Below are positions 1 through 6,255 of a stretch of 9,031 nt of DNA, piece after piece; within the stretch, counting starts at the first letter, position 1, and each line of letters starts with the position of its first letter. The stretch covers positions 1 to 9,031 of the forward strand of contig JAITJP010000071.1 in assembly GCA_031278835.1 (NCBI GenBank), written 5' to 3'. A program made the translations under genes and the position numbers. Under the pieces are notes generated by a model. It did no database searches and was not told the DNA's origin. It was given only the letters and a program-made list of their open reading frames with translations. The DNA is from Deltaproteobacteria bacterium. GTDB taxonomy: Bacteria; Desulfobacterota; Desulfarculia; Adiutricales; Adiutricaceae.

Positions 1-2
1 AT

Positions 3-788
3 GCCCCGACCACTCATGAGTTAAAATTTAGCCTAAGAGAGTATAAAAATCTCTGTTTAACCGAGGCTTTTTGCTTGGAAATGGCTAAATTTATAAATTT
101 ACCGGTTCCGGCCTTTGAAATTTTAAATTTGTACGGTAATCACGCCCTTTTAATCGAAAGGGTCGATCGCGGGGTCGATCCGGCTGGCAAGGTTTCTAGG
201 CGGCACCGGGAAAATTTTTGCCAGGCCCTGGGCTATGGCGGGGCTCAGCATGAAAAGGCCCCAGGTTATCGGGACTGCTATAAGCTTATAAATAGTCTCA
301 AAGTCCGTAATCATAAGACTTCTCTTACTGACTTTACCAAATTATCGGTTTTTAACTTTTTAATCGGTAACAGTCAGCAAAAAGCCAGAGACTTTTCGGT
401 TATTTATAACGTCAGTCAAGAAGAGCCCAATGGTTACTACTTGACCGTCTCGCCTTTTCAAGATCTAGTGCCCTCCCGGGTCTATCAGCCCCTCTCCACC
501 AAGCTGGGCCTACCCATTGGCCAGGCCGAATATTACGAGATCTTGGATGATATCCAATACAAAAAATTCTTAAATGATATAAACACCTCGGTGGAAAGCA
601 TCACCGATTGTCTTATTTCCGTTATTTCCTCTCTTAAAGAATTTTTTCTAGATATCTCTCAGGATTCCGATTACTTTTATGGTAACGTTAATCTCTATAA
701 TCGCCTAAGACACATCTTTGGCATAAACAGCATGAAACTTATCAGCATAGTTTCTCGTTTAAATAACGATAGGCCTTATTTCTATTAA
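3..788 (+). CDS. HipA-like kinase, C-terminal part, degenerate catalytic loop (5' truncated by window edge)
   Basis: The reading frame is open from base 3 with no stop. The codons before the possible TTG start at 75 already encode HipA-like sequence (APTTHELKF, matching the PTTHIIK segment of E. coli HipA that carries the ATP-binding lysine), so the gene enters from the left edge and 261 codons are visible. Other family landmarks are LLIERVDR (bases about 147-170), SRRHRENFCQALG (about 195-233) and FNFLIGN (about 351-371). HipA proteins are Ser/Thr kinases, often toxins paired with a HipB antitoxin. The catalytic loop, normally G-x-T-D-x-H-x-K-N, reads GNSQQKARD: the catalytic Asp is Gln (codon 375-377), the His is Lys, and the metal-binding Asn is Asp. 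The later metal-binding Asp (SPFQD) is kept. The protein is therefore probably a pseudokinase, or the gene is decaying. Base composition is more AT-rich than in most neighbouring genes. Whether a hipB partner lies upstream cannot be seen. The family call is firm; loss of activity is inferred. Confidence 0.8.
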   Translation, partial: APTTHELKFSLREYKNLCLTEAFCLEMAKFINLPVPAFEILNLYGNHALLIERVDRGVDPAGKVSRRHRENFCQALGYGGAQHEKAPGYRDCYKLINSLKVRNHKTSLTDFTKLSVFNFLIGNSQQKARDFSVIYNVSQEEPNGYYLTVSPFQDLVPSRVYQPLSTKLGLPIGQAEYYEILDDIQYKKFLNDINTSVESITDCLISVISSLKEFFLDISQDSDYFYGNVNLYNRLRHIFGINSMKLISIVSRLNNDRPYFY

Positions 789-801
789 TAGAAATAAGGC
801 C
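772..801. repeat. Perfect 30-bp palindrome over the HipA-like stop codon
   Basis: GGCCTTATTTCTATT is followed directly by its exact reverse complement, with no spacer. The palindrome covers the last codons and the TAA stop (786-788) of the HipA-like gene. It has no T-run on the plus strand, so it is not a classical terminator for that gene. It may protect the 3' end of the mRNA or act together with the two hairpins that follow. Confidence 0.75.
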
Positions 802-815
802 CGTCCAAGCGGGCC
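798..815 (-). terminator. GC hairpin, second terminator-like element for the transglycosylase
   Basis: GGCCCG and CGGGCC flank a six-base loop. Read on the minus strand, the hairpin is followed by TTATTTCTATT, a loose U-rich tract. It lies downstream of the stronger terminator at 819-863 and could serve as a backup. Confidence 0.45.
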
Positions 816-818
816 GCC

Positions 819-863
819 AAAAAAAAGTTAAGCCCTAAGGCCATGGCCTTAGGGCTTAACTTT
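819..863 (-). terminator. Perfect 40-bp palindrome with T-run: terminator of the lytic transglycosylase
   Basis: Positions 824-863 are an exact palindrome with two 20-base arms (left arm begins AAAGTTAAGCCC, centre GGCCATGGCC). On the minus strand it is followed by a run of T (eight A at 819-826 on the plus strand, three of them inside the stem). It lies 82 bp past the transglycosylase stop and fits a Rho-independent terminator. On the plus strand the stem ends in CTTAACTTT, so it may also stop transcription of the HipA-like gene. Confidence 0.8.
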
Positions 864-945
864 GGAAAGCTTCCCCACTCCCGGACCCGCGGGAAGGCGG
901 GTAGGGGCGGGTGTTTGTTTTGACTTGTGGTTGGGAGCCCAATTT

Positions 946-1608
946 TTAGGATTCAATATGAGACTGATAGTAACTCATGACTTGACGGACAAAGGATCTG
1001 GTCTCGCTAAAGGGCGGCATCTGGCCGCCGTAGCGTTTGATGGTGTCGGGTCCACAGTTGTAAGCGGCCAAGGCTAGATATTCGTCGTTACCAAATTCCT
1101 CCAAAAGCATTTTTAGGTAACGGACCCCGGCGGTTATGTTATTATAGGGCTCTTGGGGACTCGATACGCCCATGGAACGGGCCGTACTGGGCAGGATCTG
1201 CATTAAGCCAACCGCCCCTTGGGCCGAAACGGCCCGGGTGTCAAAGCGCGACTCGGCTTGAATGACGGCCTTGACCAGGGCCGGCGAGATGCGATGCTCT
1301 CGGGCGGCCTTTTCAATCATCTCGTCGAAACGAGTCGATTTTTTGTCAAAAACCGGTTTTTGGCTGGCTTGATCCTTAACTTGAGCCAAGAGATAGGGGT
1401 TGGGGGCCAGGCCGATCTTGATGGGTTGAACTTTAGTTTCCTGGGGCACTTTGACCTTGGAAACCACTGGGTCAGCCTCCTGATGGTCCAGGCGGGCTTT
1501 AAGCTCTAGATGGGAAATCAGAGCCGAAAGGCCAACCACGGCCACCACCAGGGAGGCCTTTAGACAAGCCTTGTAAATTAGTTTCGATATGGTAAGTTTA
1601 ATCTTCAT
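946..1608 (-). CDS. Membrane-anchored lytic transglycosylase, SLT domain (GH23)
   Basis: The 220-residue protein has a short basic N-terminus and a hydrophobic segment (about residues 19-32) that should act as an uncleaved anchor or signal sequence. There is no good lipobox. A linker of about 60 residues follows, then a soluble lytic transglycosylase domain (about 92-215). Family motifs are all present: the catalytic Glu in QAESRFD (E119), GLMQ (134-137) and AYNCGP (182-187). Such enzymes cleave the MurNAc-GlcNAc bond of peptidoglycan in the periplasm and release 1,6-anhydro-MurNAc products, in wall turnover or to make room for envelope complexes. The ATG at 1608 is the only reasonable start, since the next Met is residue 97, and no Shine-Dalgarno sequence precedes it. 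The gene stands alone, convergent with the HipA-like gene and divergent from the permease. The function class is firm; the cellular role is unknown. Confidence 0.93.
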   Translation of the reverse strand: MKIKLTISKLIYKACLKASLVVAVVGLSALISHLELKARLDHQEADPVVSKVKVPQETKVQPIKIGLAPNPYLLAQVKDQASQKPVFDKKSTRFDEMIEKAAREHRISPALVKAVIQAESRFDTRAVSAQGAVGLMQILPSTARSMGVSSPQEPYNNITAGVRYLKMLLEEFGNDEYLALAAYNCGPDTIKRYGGQMPPFSETRSFVRQVMSYYQSHIES

Positions 1609-1614
1609 ATTACT

Positions 1615-1643
1615 TTAATATCAGTCTGGAAAGAATTTGTCAA
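1615..1643 (-). promoter_or_regulatory. Sigma-70-like promoter of the lytic transglycosylase, possibly giving a leaderless mRNA
   Basis: On the minus strand a perfect TTGACA (1643-1638) is followed by a 17-bp spacer and TATTAA (1620-1615). Only six bases (AGTAAT) separate the -10 box from the ATG at 1608, so the expected +1 falls at or next to the start codon. The missing Shine-Dalgarno sequence agrees with leaderless initiation. Confidence 0.6.
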
Positions 1644-1937
1644 TAGTTTATTAGCCCGTGTCTAAAACGGGTTTTAATGAGCGGGCTTACGATAGTTCTG
1701 AAATACTTTGGAGAAATTCTGTCAATTTTTTTACATAGCTTAATTGATGGCCACTTTTAACAAAAGAAATTTTTGCCTAGAACCTGAAAGTAAGTTTAAA
1801 TTAATTAAGGTCTAACGAGAATTTTTATTTTATAAAAATAGACTGACAATTGTTAGAATGTTTAGGGCCTGATATCTATTAGGATCTATATAAATTAGCC
1901 TAGGTTATAAAACTAATTTAGAGAGAATCCTACCCAA
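1644..1937. other. AT-rich divergent intergenic region with a palindrome and a hairpin
   Basis: This spacer separates the divergent transglycosylase and permease genes and holds no ORF of note. It contains nested inverted repeats (AGCCCG 1653-1658 with CGGGCT 1682-1687; alternatively CCCGT 1655-1659 with ACGGG 1667-1671). A near-perfect palindrome CTGACAATTGTTAG (1843-1856) could be an operator. TATA-like boxes occur at 1889-1894 and 1906-1911, upstream of the permease, without a good -35 box. A second TTGACA on the minus strand (about 1718-1723) has no matching -10. Confidence 0.45.
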
Positions 1938-2942
1938 GTGAGGCGCCTTTTGACTCTAATCGAGAAATTGGAACCGATTCTTTTGGCCGTGGCCGCCTTA
2001 ATTGGTCTGGCTTTGGGACACTTTAGTGGTCTTTCTGGCCAGCTTGGTCCATGGCTTCAAATCCTTTTGATCTTAATGTTGATTGGAGTTTTTTGGGACA
2101 TTCCCTTTAAAGAGCTAAAAAAAGGCTTTAGCCATCTAAAATTTTCCCTAACTTCACTGGCCATTAACTTTATATGGATTCCAATTTTCGGTTTTTTGTT
2201 GGCAAAAATCTTTCTTTCTAGTTCAAACGATCTCCAAATCGGTTTTATTATGTTTTTGGTAACGCCCTGCACCGATTGGTACCTGGTTTTTACGGCCATG
2301 GCCCGGGGCAATCTAGCTTTGTCGGCCTCTATTTTGCCCCTAAACCTGATCCTTCAGCTGCTACTCTTACCGGTCTATCTCTGGCTTTTTGGCGGTCTGG
2401 CCGGAAAGTCTGAGCCCCTCTATCTACTCTGGCAGGTGGTCTTGGTTTTATTCGTGCCCCTACTGGTGGCCCGAATGCTCTCGGCCCTAAGCGCCCAGCG
2501 GCCCAAACTTAACCAAGTCCTAAGGGGCCTTTTTCCCGGCCTAAGGTTTTGGTATCTTTTTTTGGCCGTACTATGCATGTTCGCCGGACAGGGCCAGACC
2601 ATCTTGGAGCGGCCCGATATTTTTCTCTGGCTCTTGGTCCCGGTCTTGGCCTTTTTTATCCTAAATTTTTGGCTGGTTCGCCTAATCTCCGCCCTGATGG
2701 GCTTTAATTATGAGGACTCGGTAAGCCTAAATCTAACCACCCTGGCCAGGAACTCCCCGGTGGCCTTAAGCGTGGCCATCGGGGCCTTTCCCGATCAGCC
2801 CCTGATCGCCTTGGCCCTGATTATCGGGCCCTTAATCGAGCTGCCCAGCCTGGCCCTATTGGCCAACTTCTTACCGGGCCTAGGGCCCCCCAGGGCCCCG
2901 GGGGCCGAGCCCTCGGGCCCTCCAGGGCCCGGGGGCCTTTAA
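1938..2942 (+). CDS. ACR3 / bile acid:Na+ symporter family permease (arsenite-efflux-like)
   Basis: This very hydrophobic 334-residue protein has about ten predicted membrane segments and belongs to the BASS superfamily. It resembles ACR3-type arsenite permeases, which export arsenite driven by the proton-motive force. Supporting motifs are TPCTDWYLVF, whose Cys (C111) lines up with the functional Cys of ACR3, and IIGPLIELP, whose Glu (E301) lines up with the conserved Glu of a late helix. The start is GTG at 1938, with GAGAG about 12 bases upstream. No arsR, arsC or other arsenic gene is nearby, so the substrate is uncertain; another anion is possible. After the last helix (about residue 311) a Gly/Pro-rich tail of about 20 residues (GLGPPRAPGAEP onward) is encoded by imperfect GGGCCC repeats and looks like a recent extension. 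The stop overlaps the convergent HD gene's stop by 4 bp. Confidence 0.8.
   Translation: MRRLLTLIEKLEPILLAVAALIGLALGHFSGLSGQLGPWLQILLILMLIGVFWDIPFKELKKGFSHLKFSLTSLAINFIWIPIFGFLLAKIFLSSSNDLQIGFIMFLVTPCTDWYLVFTAMARGNLALSASILPLNLILQLLLLPVYLWLFGGLAGKSEPLYLLWQVVLVLFVPLLVARMLSALSAQRPKLNQVLRGLFPGLRFWYLFLAVLCMFAGQGQTILERPDIFLWLLVPVLAFFILNFWLVRLISALMGFNYEDSVSLNLTTLARNSPVALSVAIGAFPDQPLIALALIIGPLIELPSLALLANFLPGLGPPRAPGAEPSGPPGPGGL
2892..2937. repeat. GC-only direct repeats encoding the permease's Gly/Pro tail
   Basis: AGGGCCCCGGGGGCC (2892-2906) recurs with one base deleted as AGGGCCCGGGGGCC (2924-2937). Between and across them GGGCCC-TCCA-GGGCCC (2915-2930) can form a hairpin just before the stop codon. 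Besides coding for the tail, the structure may halt transcription between the two convergent genes. Confidence 0.55.
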
Positions 2943-3505
2943 TCGTTTAAGCTCGCTTCCACGGCCCGCATGGCCTGGATGGTTTTTTCGATTAACTGGT
3001 CCAGTTCCCAGCCCAGCATCTTGGCCCCTTTTTCGATGACTTCCCGGGAGCAGCCGGCGGCGAAGGTGCTGGTTTTGTATTTTTTCTTAACCGATTTTAG
3101 TTCCAGATCGCTGACGCTTTTGGAGGGCCGCATCAGGGCCGAGGCCCAAATCAGGCCGGTTAGTTCGTCCACGGCGTAAAGGACTTTTTCCATCTCGTGT
3201 TCGGGCTTGACCTCCACGGTTAACTGGTAACCGTGACTGACCACCGATTTTATCAAATCTTCATCGGCCCCGCCGGCCCTTAGAAGCTCCGGGGCCTTTA
3301 GGCAGTGCTCGGAGGGGTAGAGCTCAAAATCTATGTCGTGGAGTAAGCCGACCAGGGCCCAATGATCAGCCTCTTGGCCGTAACCCAGCTCCTGGGCAAA
3401 CCAGCGCATGACCCCTTCCAAGGTCCGGGCGTGCCTAAGGTGAAAGGCTTCCTTGTTGTATTTGGTTAAAAGTTCCCAAGCTTGCTCTCTGGTCAGCGTG
3501 GCCAT
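2939..3505 (-). CDS. HD-domain metal-dependent phosphohydrolase (HDIG-type)
   Basis: The chosen start is the ATG at 3505, preceded by AAGGGG ten bases upstream, giving 188 residues. An in-frame ATG at 3574 would add 23 residues (MASPQSPKG onward) that do not resemble the family. The full H...HD...D metal set is visible: H25 (LRHARTLE), H56-D57 (GLLHDIDFE) and D113 (AVDELTG). Further conserved-looking segments are HGYQL (91-95), LMRPSKS (124-130) and KSVKKKYK. Proteins of this type are small cytoplasmic hydrolases of about 180-190 residues, frequent in anaerobes and presumed to act on phosphorylated substrates, but their substrate is unknown. The gene is separated from the upstream carrier gene by 206 bp and a terminator, so it is probably a single transcript. 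Its TAA overlaps the permease stop in TTAA. The family is firm; the substrate cannot be told from sequence. Confidence 0.88.
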   Translation of the reverse strand: MATLTREQAWELLTKYNKEAFHLRHARTLEGVMRWFAQELGYGQEADHWALVGLLHDIDFELYPSEHCLKAPELLRAGGADEDLIKSVVSHGYQLTVEVKPEHEMEKVLYAVDELTGLIWASALMRPSKSVSDLELKSVKKKYKTSTFAAGCSREVIEKGAKMLGWELDQLIEKTIQAMRAVEASLND

Positions 3506-3518
3506 ATCTGTCCATCCC

Positions 3519-3543
3519 CTTGGTAAAATAAAAAATAACCAAG
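3519..3543 (-). promoter_or_regulatory. Inverted repeat over the HD gene's ribosome binding site
   Basis: CTTGGT (3519-3524) and ACCAAG (3538-3543) are perfect arms around an AT-only 13-base loop. On the minus strand the second arm runs into the AAGGGG Shine-Dalgarno sequence, so a weak hairpin could limit translation of the HD gene. This is a structural observation only. Confidence 0.3.
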
Positions 3544-3687
3544 CTGGCCCCTTGGGGCTTTGGGGGCTGGCCATTGGTCCCAGTTTGGTTTAAAAACTAA
3601 GTTTAGCATAAAGCCGGTTTTTCGAGAAGAGCCCAAAAAACCCTAAGGAAGGCCAGAAAGGGAGGGCGGGAGGCCGGACTGGACCCC

Positions 3688-3713
3688 AAAAAGGCCCCAG
3701 CCGAGGGCCCTTT
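3688..3713 (-). terminator. Rho-independent terminator after the DUF3343 gene
   Basis: On the minus strand AAAGG-G-CCC pairs with GGG-G-CCTTT across the loop TCGGCT, with one G-G mismatch, and the stem is followed by TTTTT. The stem begins inside the TAA stop of the small carrier gene. This ends the desulfurase-carrier transcript. Confidence 0.75.
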
Positions 3714-3981
3714 AGTGATCCAGGTGTAGGCAGGAAAAATCATCGCCTTGGCGGCGATAGGCGGCCGAGGGTCTTAGACCGGCCGCTTCCAGGACCGGTA
3801 GGATCAGGTCGTGGTCGTTTTCGGCCAAACTTATGGCCAGGCCGCAATTGGGGTTGACTTCCTTAGGCACGGGCACCAGGATAAAGGGCAGGCCCTTTTC
3901 CTCTAGGAGGTCTTCGGCGTTTAGGATGTCCGTATTGGAGGGAAAGATCAAGATAATCTCGGCTCCGCCCAGGGCAGGCAT
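3712..3981 (-). CDS. DUF3343 putative Se/S carrier protein
   Basis: The 89-residue protein matches the DUF3343 (putative Se/S carrier-like) family across its length. It has an opening beta strand IILIFPSNTD, a helix AEDLLEEKGLPF, the segment LVPVPKEV, and the hallmark Cys in NCGLAISL (C46), which would carry the persulfide or selenide. A second Cys near the end (C84, FSCLHL) is not a family hallmark that I recognise. The gene starts 9 bp after the desulfurase stop. The AAGGA of its ribosome binding site overlaps that TGA stop (AAAGGATGA), so the two are probably translationally coupled. In other anaerobes DUF3343, this class of desulfurase, YedF and SelD occur together in selenium handling for molybdenum hydroxylases. 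Here only desulfurase and carrier are visible, so sulfur or selenium transfer is an inference from neighbours. Confidence 0.85.
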   Translation of the reverse strand: MPALGGAEIILIFPSNTDILNAEDLLEEKGLPFILVPVPKEVNPNCGLAISLAENDHDLILPVLEAAGLRPSAAYRRQGDDFSCLHLDH

Positions 3982-3990
3982 ATTTTTTTA

Positions 3991-5133
3991 TCATCCTTTC
4001 TGACGAGCCAGGCTTTTTAAGGCCTTGACCCCGATTTTGATCTCCTCGGGCTTATTAAAGGGTCCGAAGGAAAAACGCACCGATCCGCCCGGGAAGGTGC
4101 CCAAGGCCTGGTGGCTTAGGGGGGCGCAGTGCAGTCCGGCCCGGGTCAGGATGCCGTAGTCGCGCTCCAGGGCCCCGGCCAGATCCGAGGAGGACCAGCC
4201 CTTGAGATTAATCGAGACCGTGGCCACGCGCTCACTTTGGCCCGGGCCCGGGCCTAGTAAAGTGAGCTCATCGATCTTGATTATTTCTTTAAGAAAGTCT
4301 TGGGTTAGACTTAATTCGTGGGCCCGGATGCTTTCCCGCCCGACTTGCAGAATATACTCAACCCCGGCGGCCAGGCCGGCCAACCCGTGGGTATTGGCCG
4401 TTCCGGCTTCCAAGGCGTCTGGTAAAAAATCCGGATGCTCCAAGCTCTCCGAGCGGCTGCCGCTGCCGCCAACCAAGCAAGGGCGCAAATTTATATTAGG
4501 CCCAACCCAAAGTCCGCCCGTGCCGGTGGGGCCCAGTAAGCCCTTGTGCCCGGTAAAGGCCAGCAGATCGACCCAGGAGCCGGCCTCATCCAAGTCCACC
4601 GATCCGGCCGTTTGGGCCGTGTCCAGTAACAAGGGCACCTGGCCGATGGCCTTTTTGATGGCCCGGGCCGGGGCCAAGGCCCCGCTGACGTTGGAAGCGT
4701 GATTTAAGACCACCAGTTTGGTTTCGGGCCTAATCAATTTGGCGAAATCCTCGGCCCACAGCTGGCCCTGGCGGGCTGGAACGATTTCCCAATCCAGGCC
4801 TTTTTCGGCCTTAAGTTTGGCCAAGGGCCGGGCCGTGGAATTGTGTTCCAAGGAGCCTGACAAAACGTGCTGGCCTTTTTCCAGACTCAGGCCCATCAAG
4901 GCCAGGTTTAGGGCCCAGGTGATATTGGGCCCAAAACAAATCCGGCCGTTTTCTTTTAGCCCAAAAAGCTTGGCCAGGGCCTTTCTGGCCCGATGTATGG
5001 TTCTTCCGGCGGCCATGGCCGGGGCGTGGCCGCTGCGCCCGGGACTGGCCGGGGCGGCCAAGGCGGCCATGATGGCCGTTCCCACTTGGGCCGGTTTAGG
5101 AAAGGAGGTGGCCCCGTTGTCAAAGTAAATCAT
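3991..5133 (-). CDS. Cysteine desulfurase family protein (class V aminotransferase fold)
   Basis: The 380-residue PLP enzyme resembles the am_tr_V_EGA branch (TIGR01977) of the cysteine desulfurases. It should remove sulfur from cysteine, or selenium from selenocysteine, and pass it on as a persulfide or selenide. Visible landmarks are the opening MIYFDNGATSFPKP, PGRSGH (31-36), H97 in LEHNS, the cofactor Asp and Gln in LLLDTAQTAG (D171, Q174), the Schiff-base Lys in FTGHKGLLGP (K197), EAGTANT (242-248) and the catalytic Cys in RAGLHCAPLSHQ (C336). All key residues are intact and the length is normal. A GAGAAG motif only three bases before the ATG is a poor ribosome binding site. The gene forms an operon with the carrier downstream. 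It lies 216 bp after the NadA-like gene, with its own promoter in the gap. Desulfurases also accompany nadA in some bacteria, where they serve its Fe-S cluster. Confidence 0.9.
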   Translation of the reverse strand: MIYFDNGATSFPKPAQVGTAIMAALAAPASPGRSGHAPAMAAGRTIHRARKALAKLFGLKENGRICFGPNITWALNLALMGLSLEKGQHVLSGSLEHNSTARPLAKLKAEKGLDWEIVPARQGQLWAEDFAKLIRPETKLVVLNHASNVSGALAPARAIKKAIGQVPLLLDTAQTAGSVDLDEAGSWVDLLAFTGHKGLLGPTGTGGLWVGPNINLRPCLVGGSGSRSESLEHPDFLPDALEAGTANTHGLAGLAAGVEYILQVGRESIRAHELSLTQDFLKEIIKIDELTLLGPGPGQSERVATVSINLKGWSSSDLAGALERDYGILTRAGLHCAPLSHQALGTFPGGSVRFSFGPFNKPEEIKIGVKALKSLARQKG

Positions 5134-5172
5134 GATCTTCTCGCCAACATCCCTCAGGATAATTGAAGTAAA

Positions 5173-5201
5173 ATTAAACCATAAATTTTTAGCCCGGACA
5201 A
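5173..5201 (-). promoter_or_regulatory. Candidate sigma-70 promoter of the desulfurase-carrier operon
   Basis: On the minus strand TTGTCC (5201-5196) and TTTAAT (5178-5173) are separated by exactly 17 bp, matching 4/6 and 5/6 of the consensus. The predicted leader is about 33 nt. Its presence suggests that desulfurase and carrier can be transcribed without the genes upstream. Confidence 0.5.
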
Positions 5202-5211
5202 GATGATGAGT

Positions 5212-5243
5212 AAAAAAACTTTAAAACCGCCCTAAATAACGGT
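5212..5243 (-). terminator. Weak terminator-like hairpin after the NadA-like gene
   Basis: On the minus strand ACCG and CGGT enclose a ten-base loop, followed by TTTTAAAGTTTTTTT. The stem is only 4 bp and lies about 107 bp past the NadA-like stop, so termination would be partial at best. No stronger terminator is visible in this 216-bp gap. Confidence 0.3.
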
Positions 5244-5349
5244 AATTGTAATCAAGGTCTTTACTCAAGGGCTCTGGTCTGGCCGCTGGTTTTTTTACCT
5301 CACCGCCTTTTTCGGCCTTAGGCTGAAAATATCCAGAAAAACTTTTTTT

Positions 5350-6246
5350 TTAGCCAACCTGACCGGTCAGACTGGTAACTTTAGGGGCCCTTTCCGGGGC
5401 CAAGAGCTCAGCTTCCAGGGCCTGGAGCATATCTTTGATGTTGGTAAGTTTCATGTTTGGACAAAATATCTCCAAATCTGGCTCAAAAAAACGGCTTTGG
5501 GGCATTTTTATATTTAGCCATTCCACCAGGCCGCTTTCGCAAATTACCAACCAGTCGCCTGGGTCGGCCTGAAGGCAGCCCTCAAAAATAGTTTGACTGT
5601 CGCCGACCAGATCGGCCAGGTGCCGCACCTCGGGCCGGCATAGGGAGTTGGCGGCCAGCTTGGCCCCGGGAAATTTTATCAGGGCCTTTTGGACCTGATC
5701 GAAAGTAACTTGGTAGTGGACTTGACAGAGGGCCTGGGGCTCATGGGCCCAGGGCCTGGAGCCGGGCTGGCCGGTTGACCGGGCCGGTAAGACCAGGGCC
5801 TTATCGGGCTCAAGATTGGCCGGAAACTGCCCGCTGGGGGAGATTTCCAGATCGCATAAATCGCGAAGGGCCCCGGAGGCCTTGATGTCGGCCACCAAAA
5901 GGTGATTGGGGTAATTGAGCCTAAGTTTTTTGACTTCCCTGGGGCCAACTGATTGGCTAAAGGGGCAATCGGCGTCCGAGCGGGGCACTAAGATCTTTAG
6001 ATCCGGCCGTAAACGGGCCAGGTTTTGGGCCAAAAAATCCACCCCGCAGATCATGATGGCCTGGGCCTGGCTATTTAGGGCGGCTTGGTGGAGTCCCAAA
6101 GTGCCGCCGACAAAGTGGGCCAGGGCCTTAACCTCGAGCCTTTGGTAGAAGTGGGCCAGTATCTCGACCCGCCTAGTCTTGGCTAGCTCGATTAGTTTTT
6201 CGGCTTGGGCCAAACGCCGGGGGCCCAGTTTTAGATTCGATAACAT
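5350..6246 (-). CDS. Divergent NadA (quinolinate synthase)-like Fe-S protein
   Basis: The 298 residues align with NadA over the whole length, from AHFYQRLEV (31-39) to FCPNMKLTN (261-269). NadA condenses iminoaspartate with dihydroxyacetone phosphate into quinolinate, using a 4Fe-4S cluster. The three expected cluster cysteines are present: C94 (DADCPF), C174 (ALCQVH) and C262 (FCPNMK). H32, Y34 and H177 are also kept. Other active-site motifs differ: FVGDS is FVGGT (48-49), the Y-x-N of YVN is missing (ADIKAS around 119-124), HPEC is NSLC (200-203), GST is GDS, and GTE is reduced to CE. Either the enzyme has a changed substrate or it has lost quinolinate synthesis. It starts 9 bp after the methyltransferase stop with AAGG seven bases before the ATG. 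No nadB or nadC is visible. The family is firm and true NadA function doubtful. Motif comparison was by eye against remembered Thermotoga and E. coli sequences. Confidence 0.8.
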   Translation of the reverse strand: MLSNLKLGPRRLAQAEKLIELAKTRRVEILAHFYQRLEVKALAHFVGGTLGLHQAALNSQAQAIMICGVDFLAQNLARLRPDLKILVPRSDADCPFSQSVGPREVKKLRLNYPNHLLVADIKASGALRDLCDLEISPSGQFPANLEPDKALVLPARSTGQPGSRPWAHEPQALCQVHYQVTFDQVQKALIKFPGAKLAANSLCRPEVRHLADLVGDSQTIFEGCLQADPGDWLVICESGLVEWLNIKMPQSRFFEPDLEIFCPNMKLTNIKDMLQALEAELLAPERAPKVTSLTGQVG

Positions 6247-6255
6247 TTTTGGGCC

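Noticed and set aside
75..788. TTG at 75 as the start of the HipA-like gene
   Set aside because: The frame stays open to base 3 and the codons before 75 encode family-typical HipA sequence, so the true start lies outside the window.
862..1509. Plus-strand open frames opposite the lytic transglycosylase
   Set aside because: They lie antisense to a gene with clear GH23 motifs and show no domain of their own.
3506..3574. ATG at 3574 as the start of the HD-domain gene
   Set aside because: The extra 23 residues do not look like the family, while the ATG at 3505 has a good ribosome binding site and begins the family-like sequence.
4202..5128. Long plus-strand open frames opposite the cysteine desulfurase
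   Set aside because: They are antisense shadows of a gene with all catalytic motifs intact; their translations are Ser/Ala/Pro-rich without recognisable domains.
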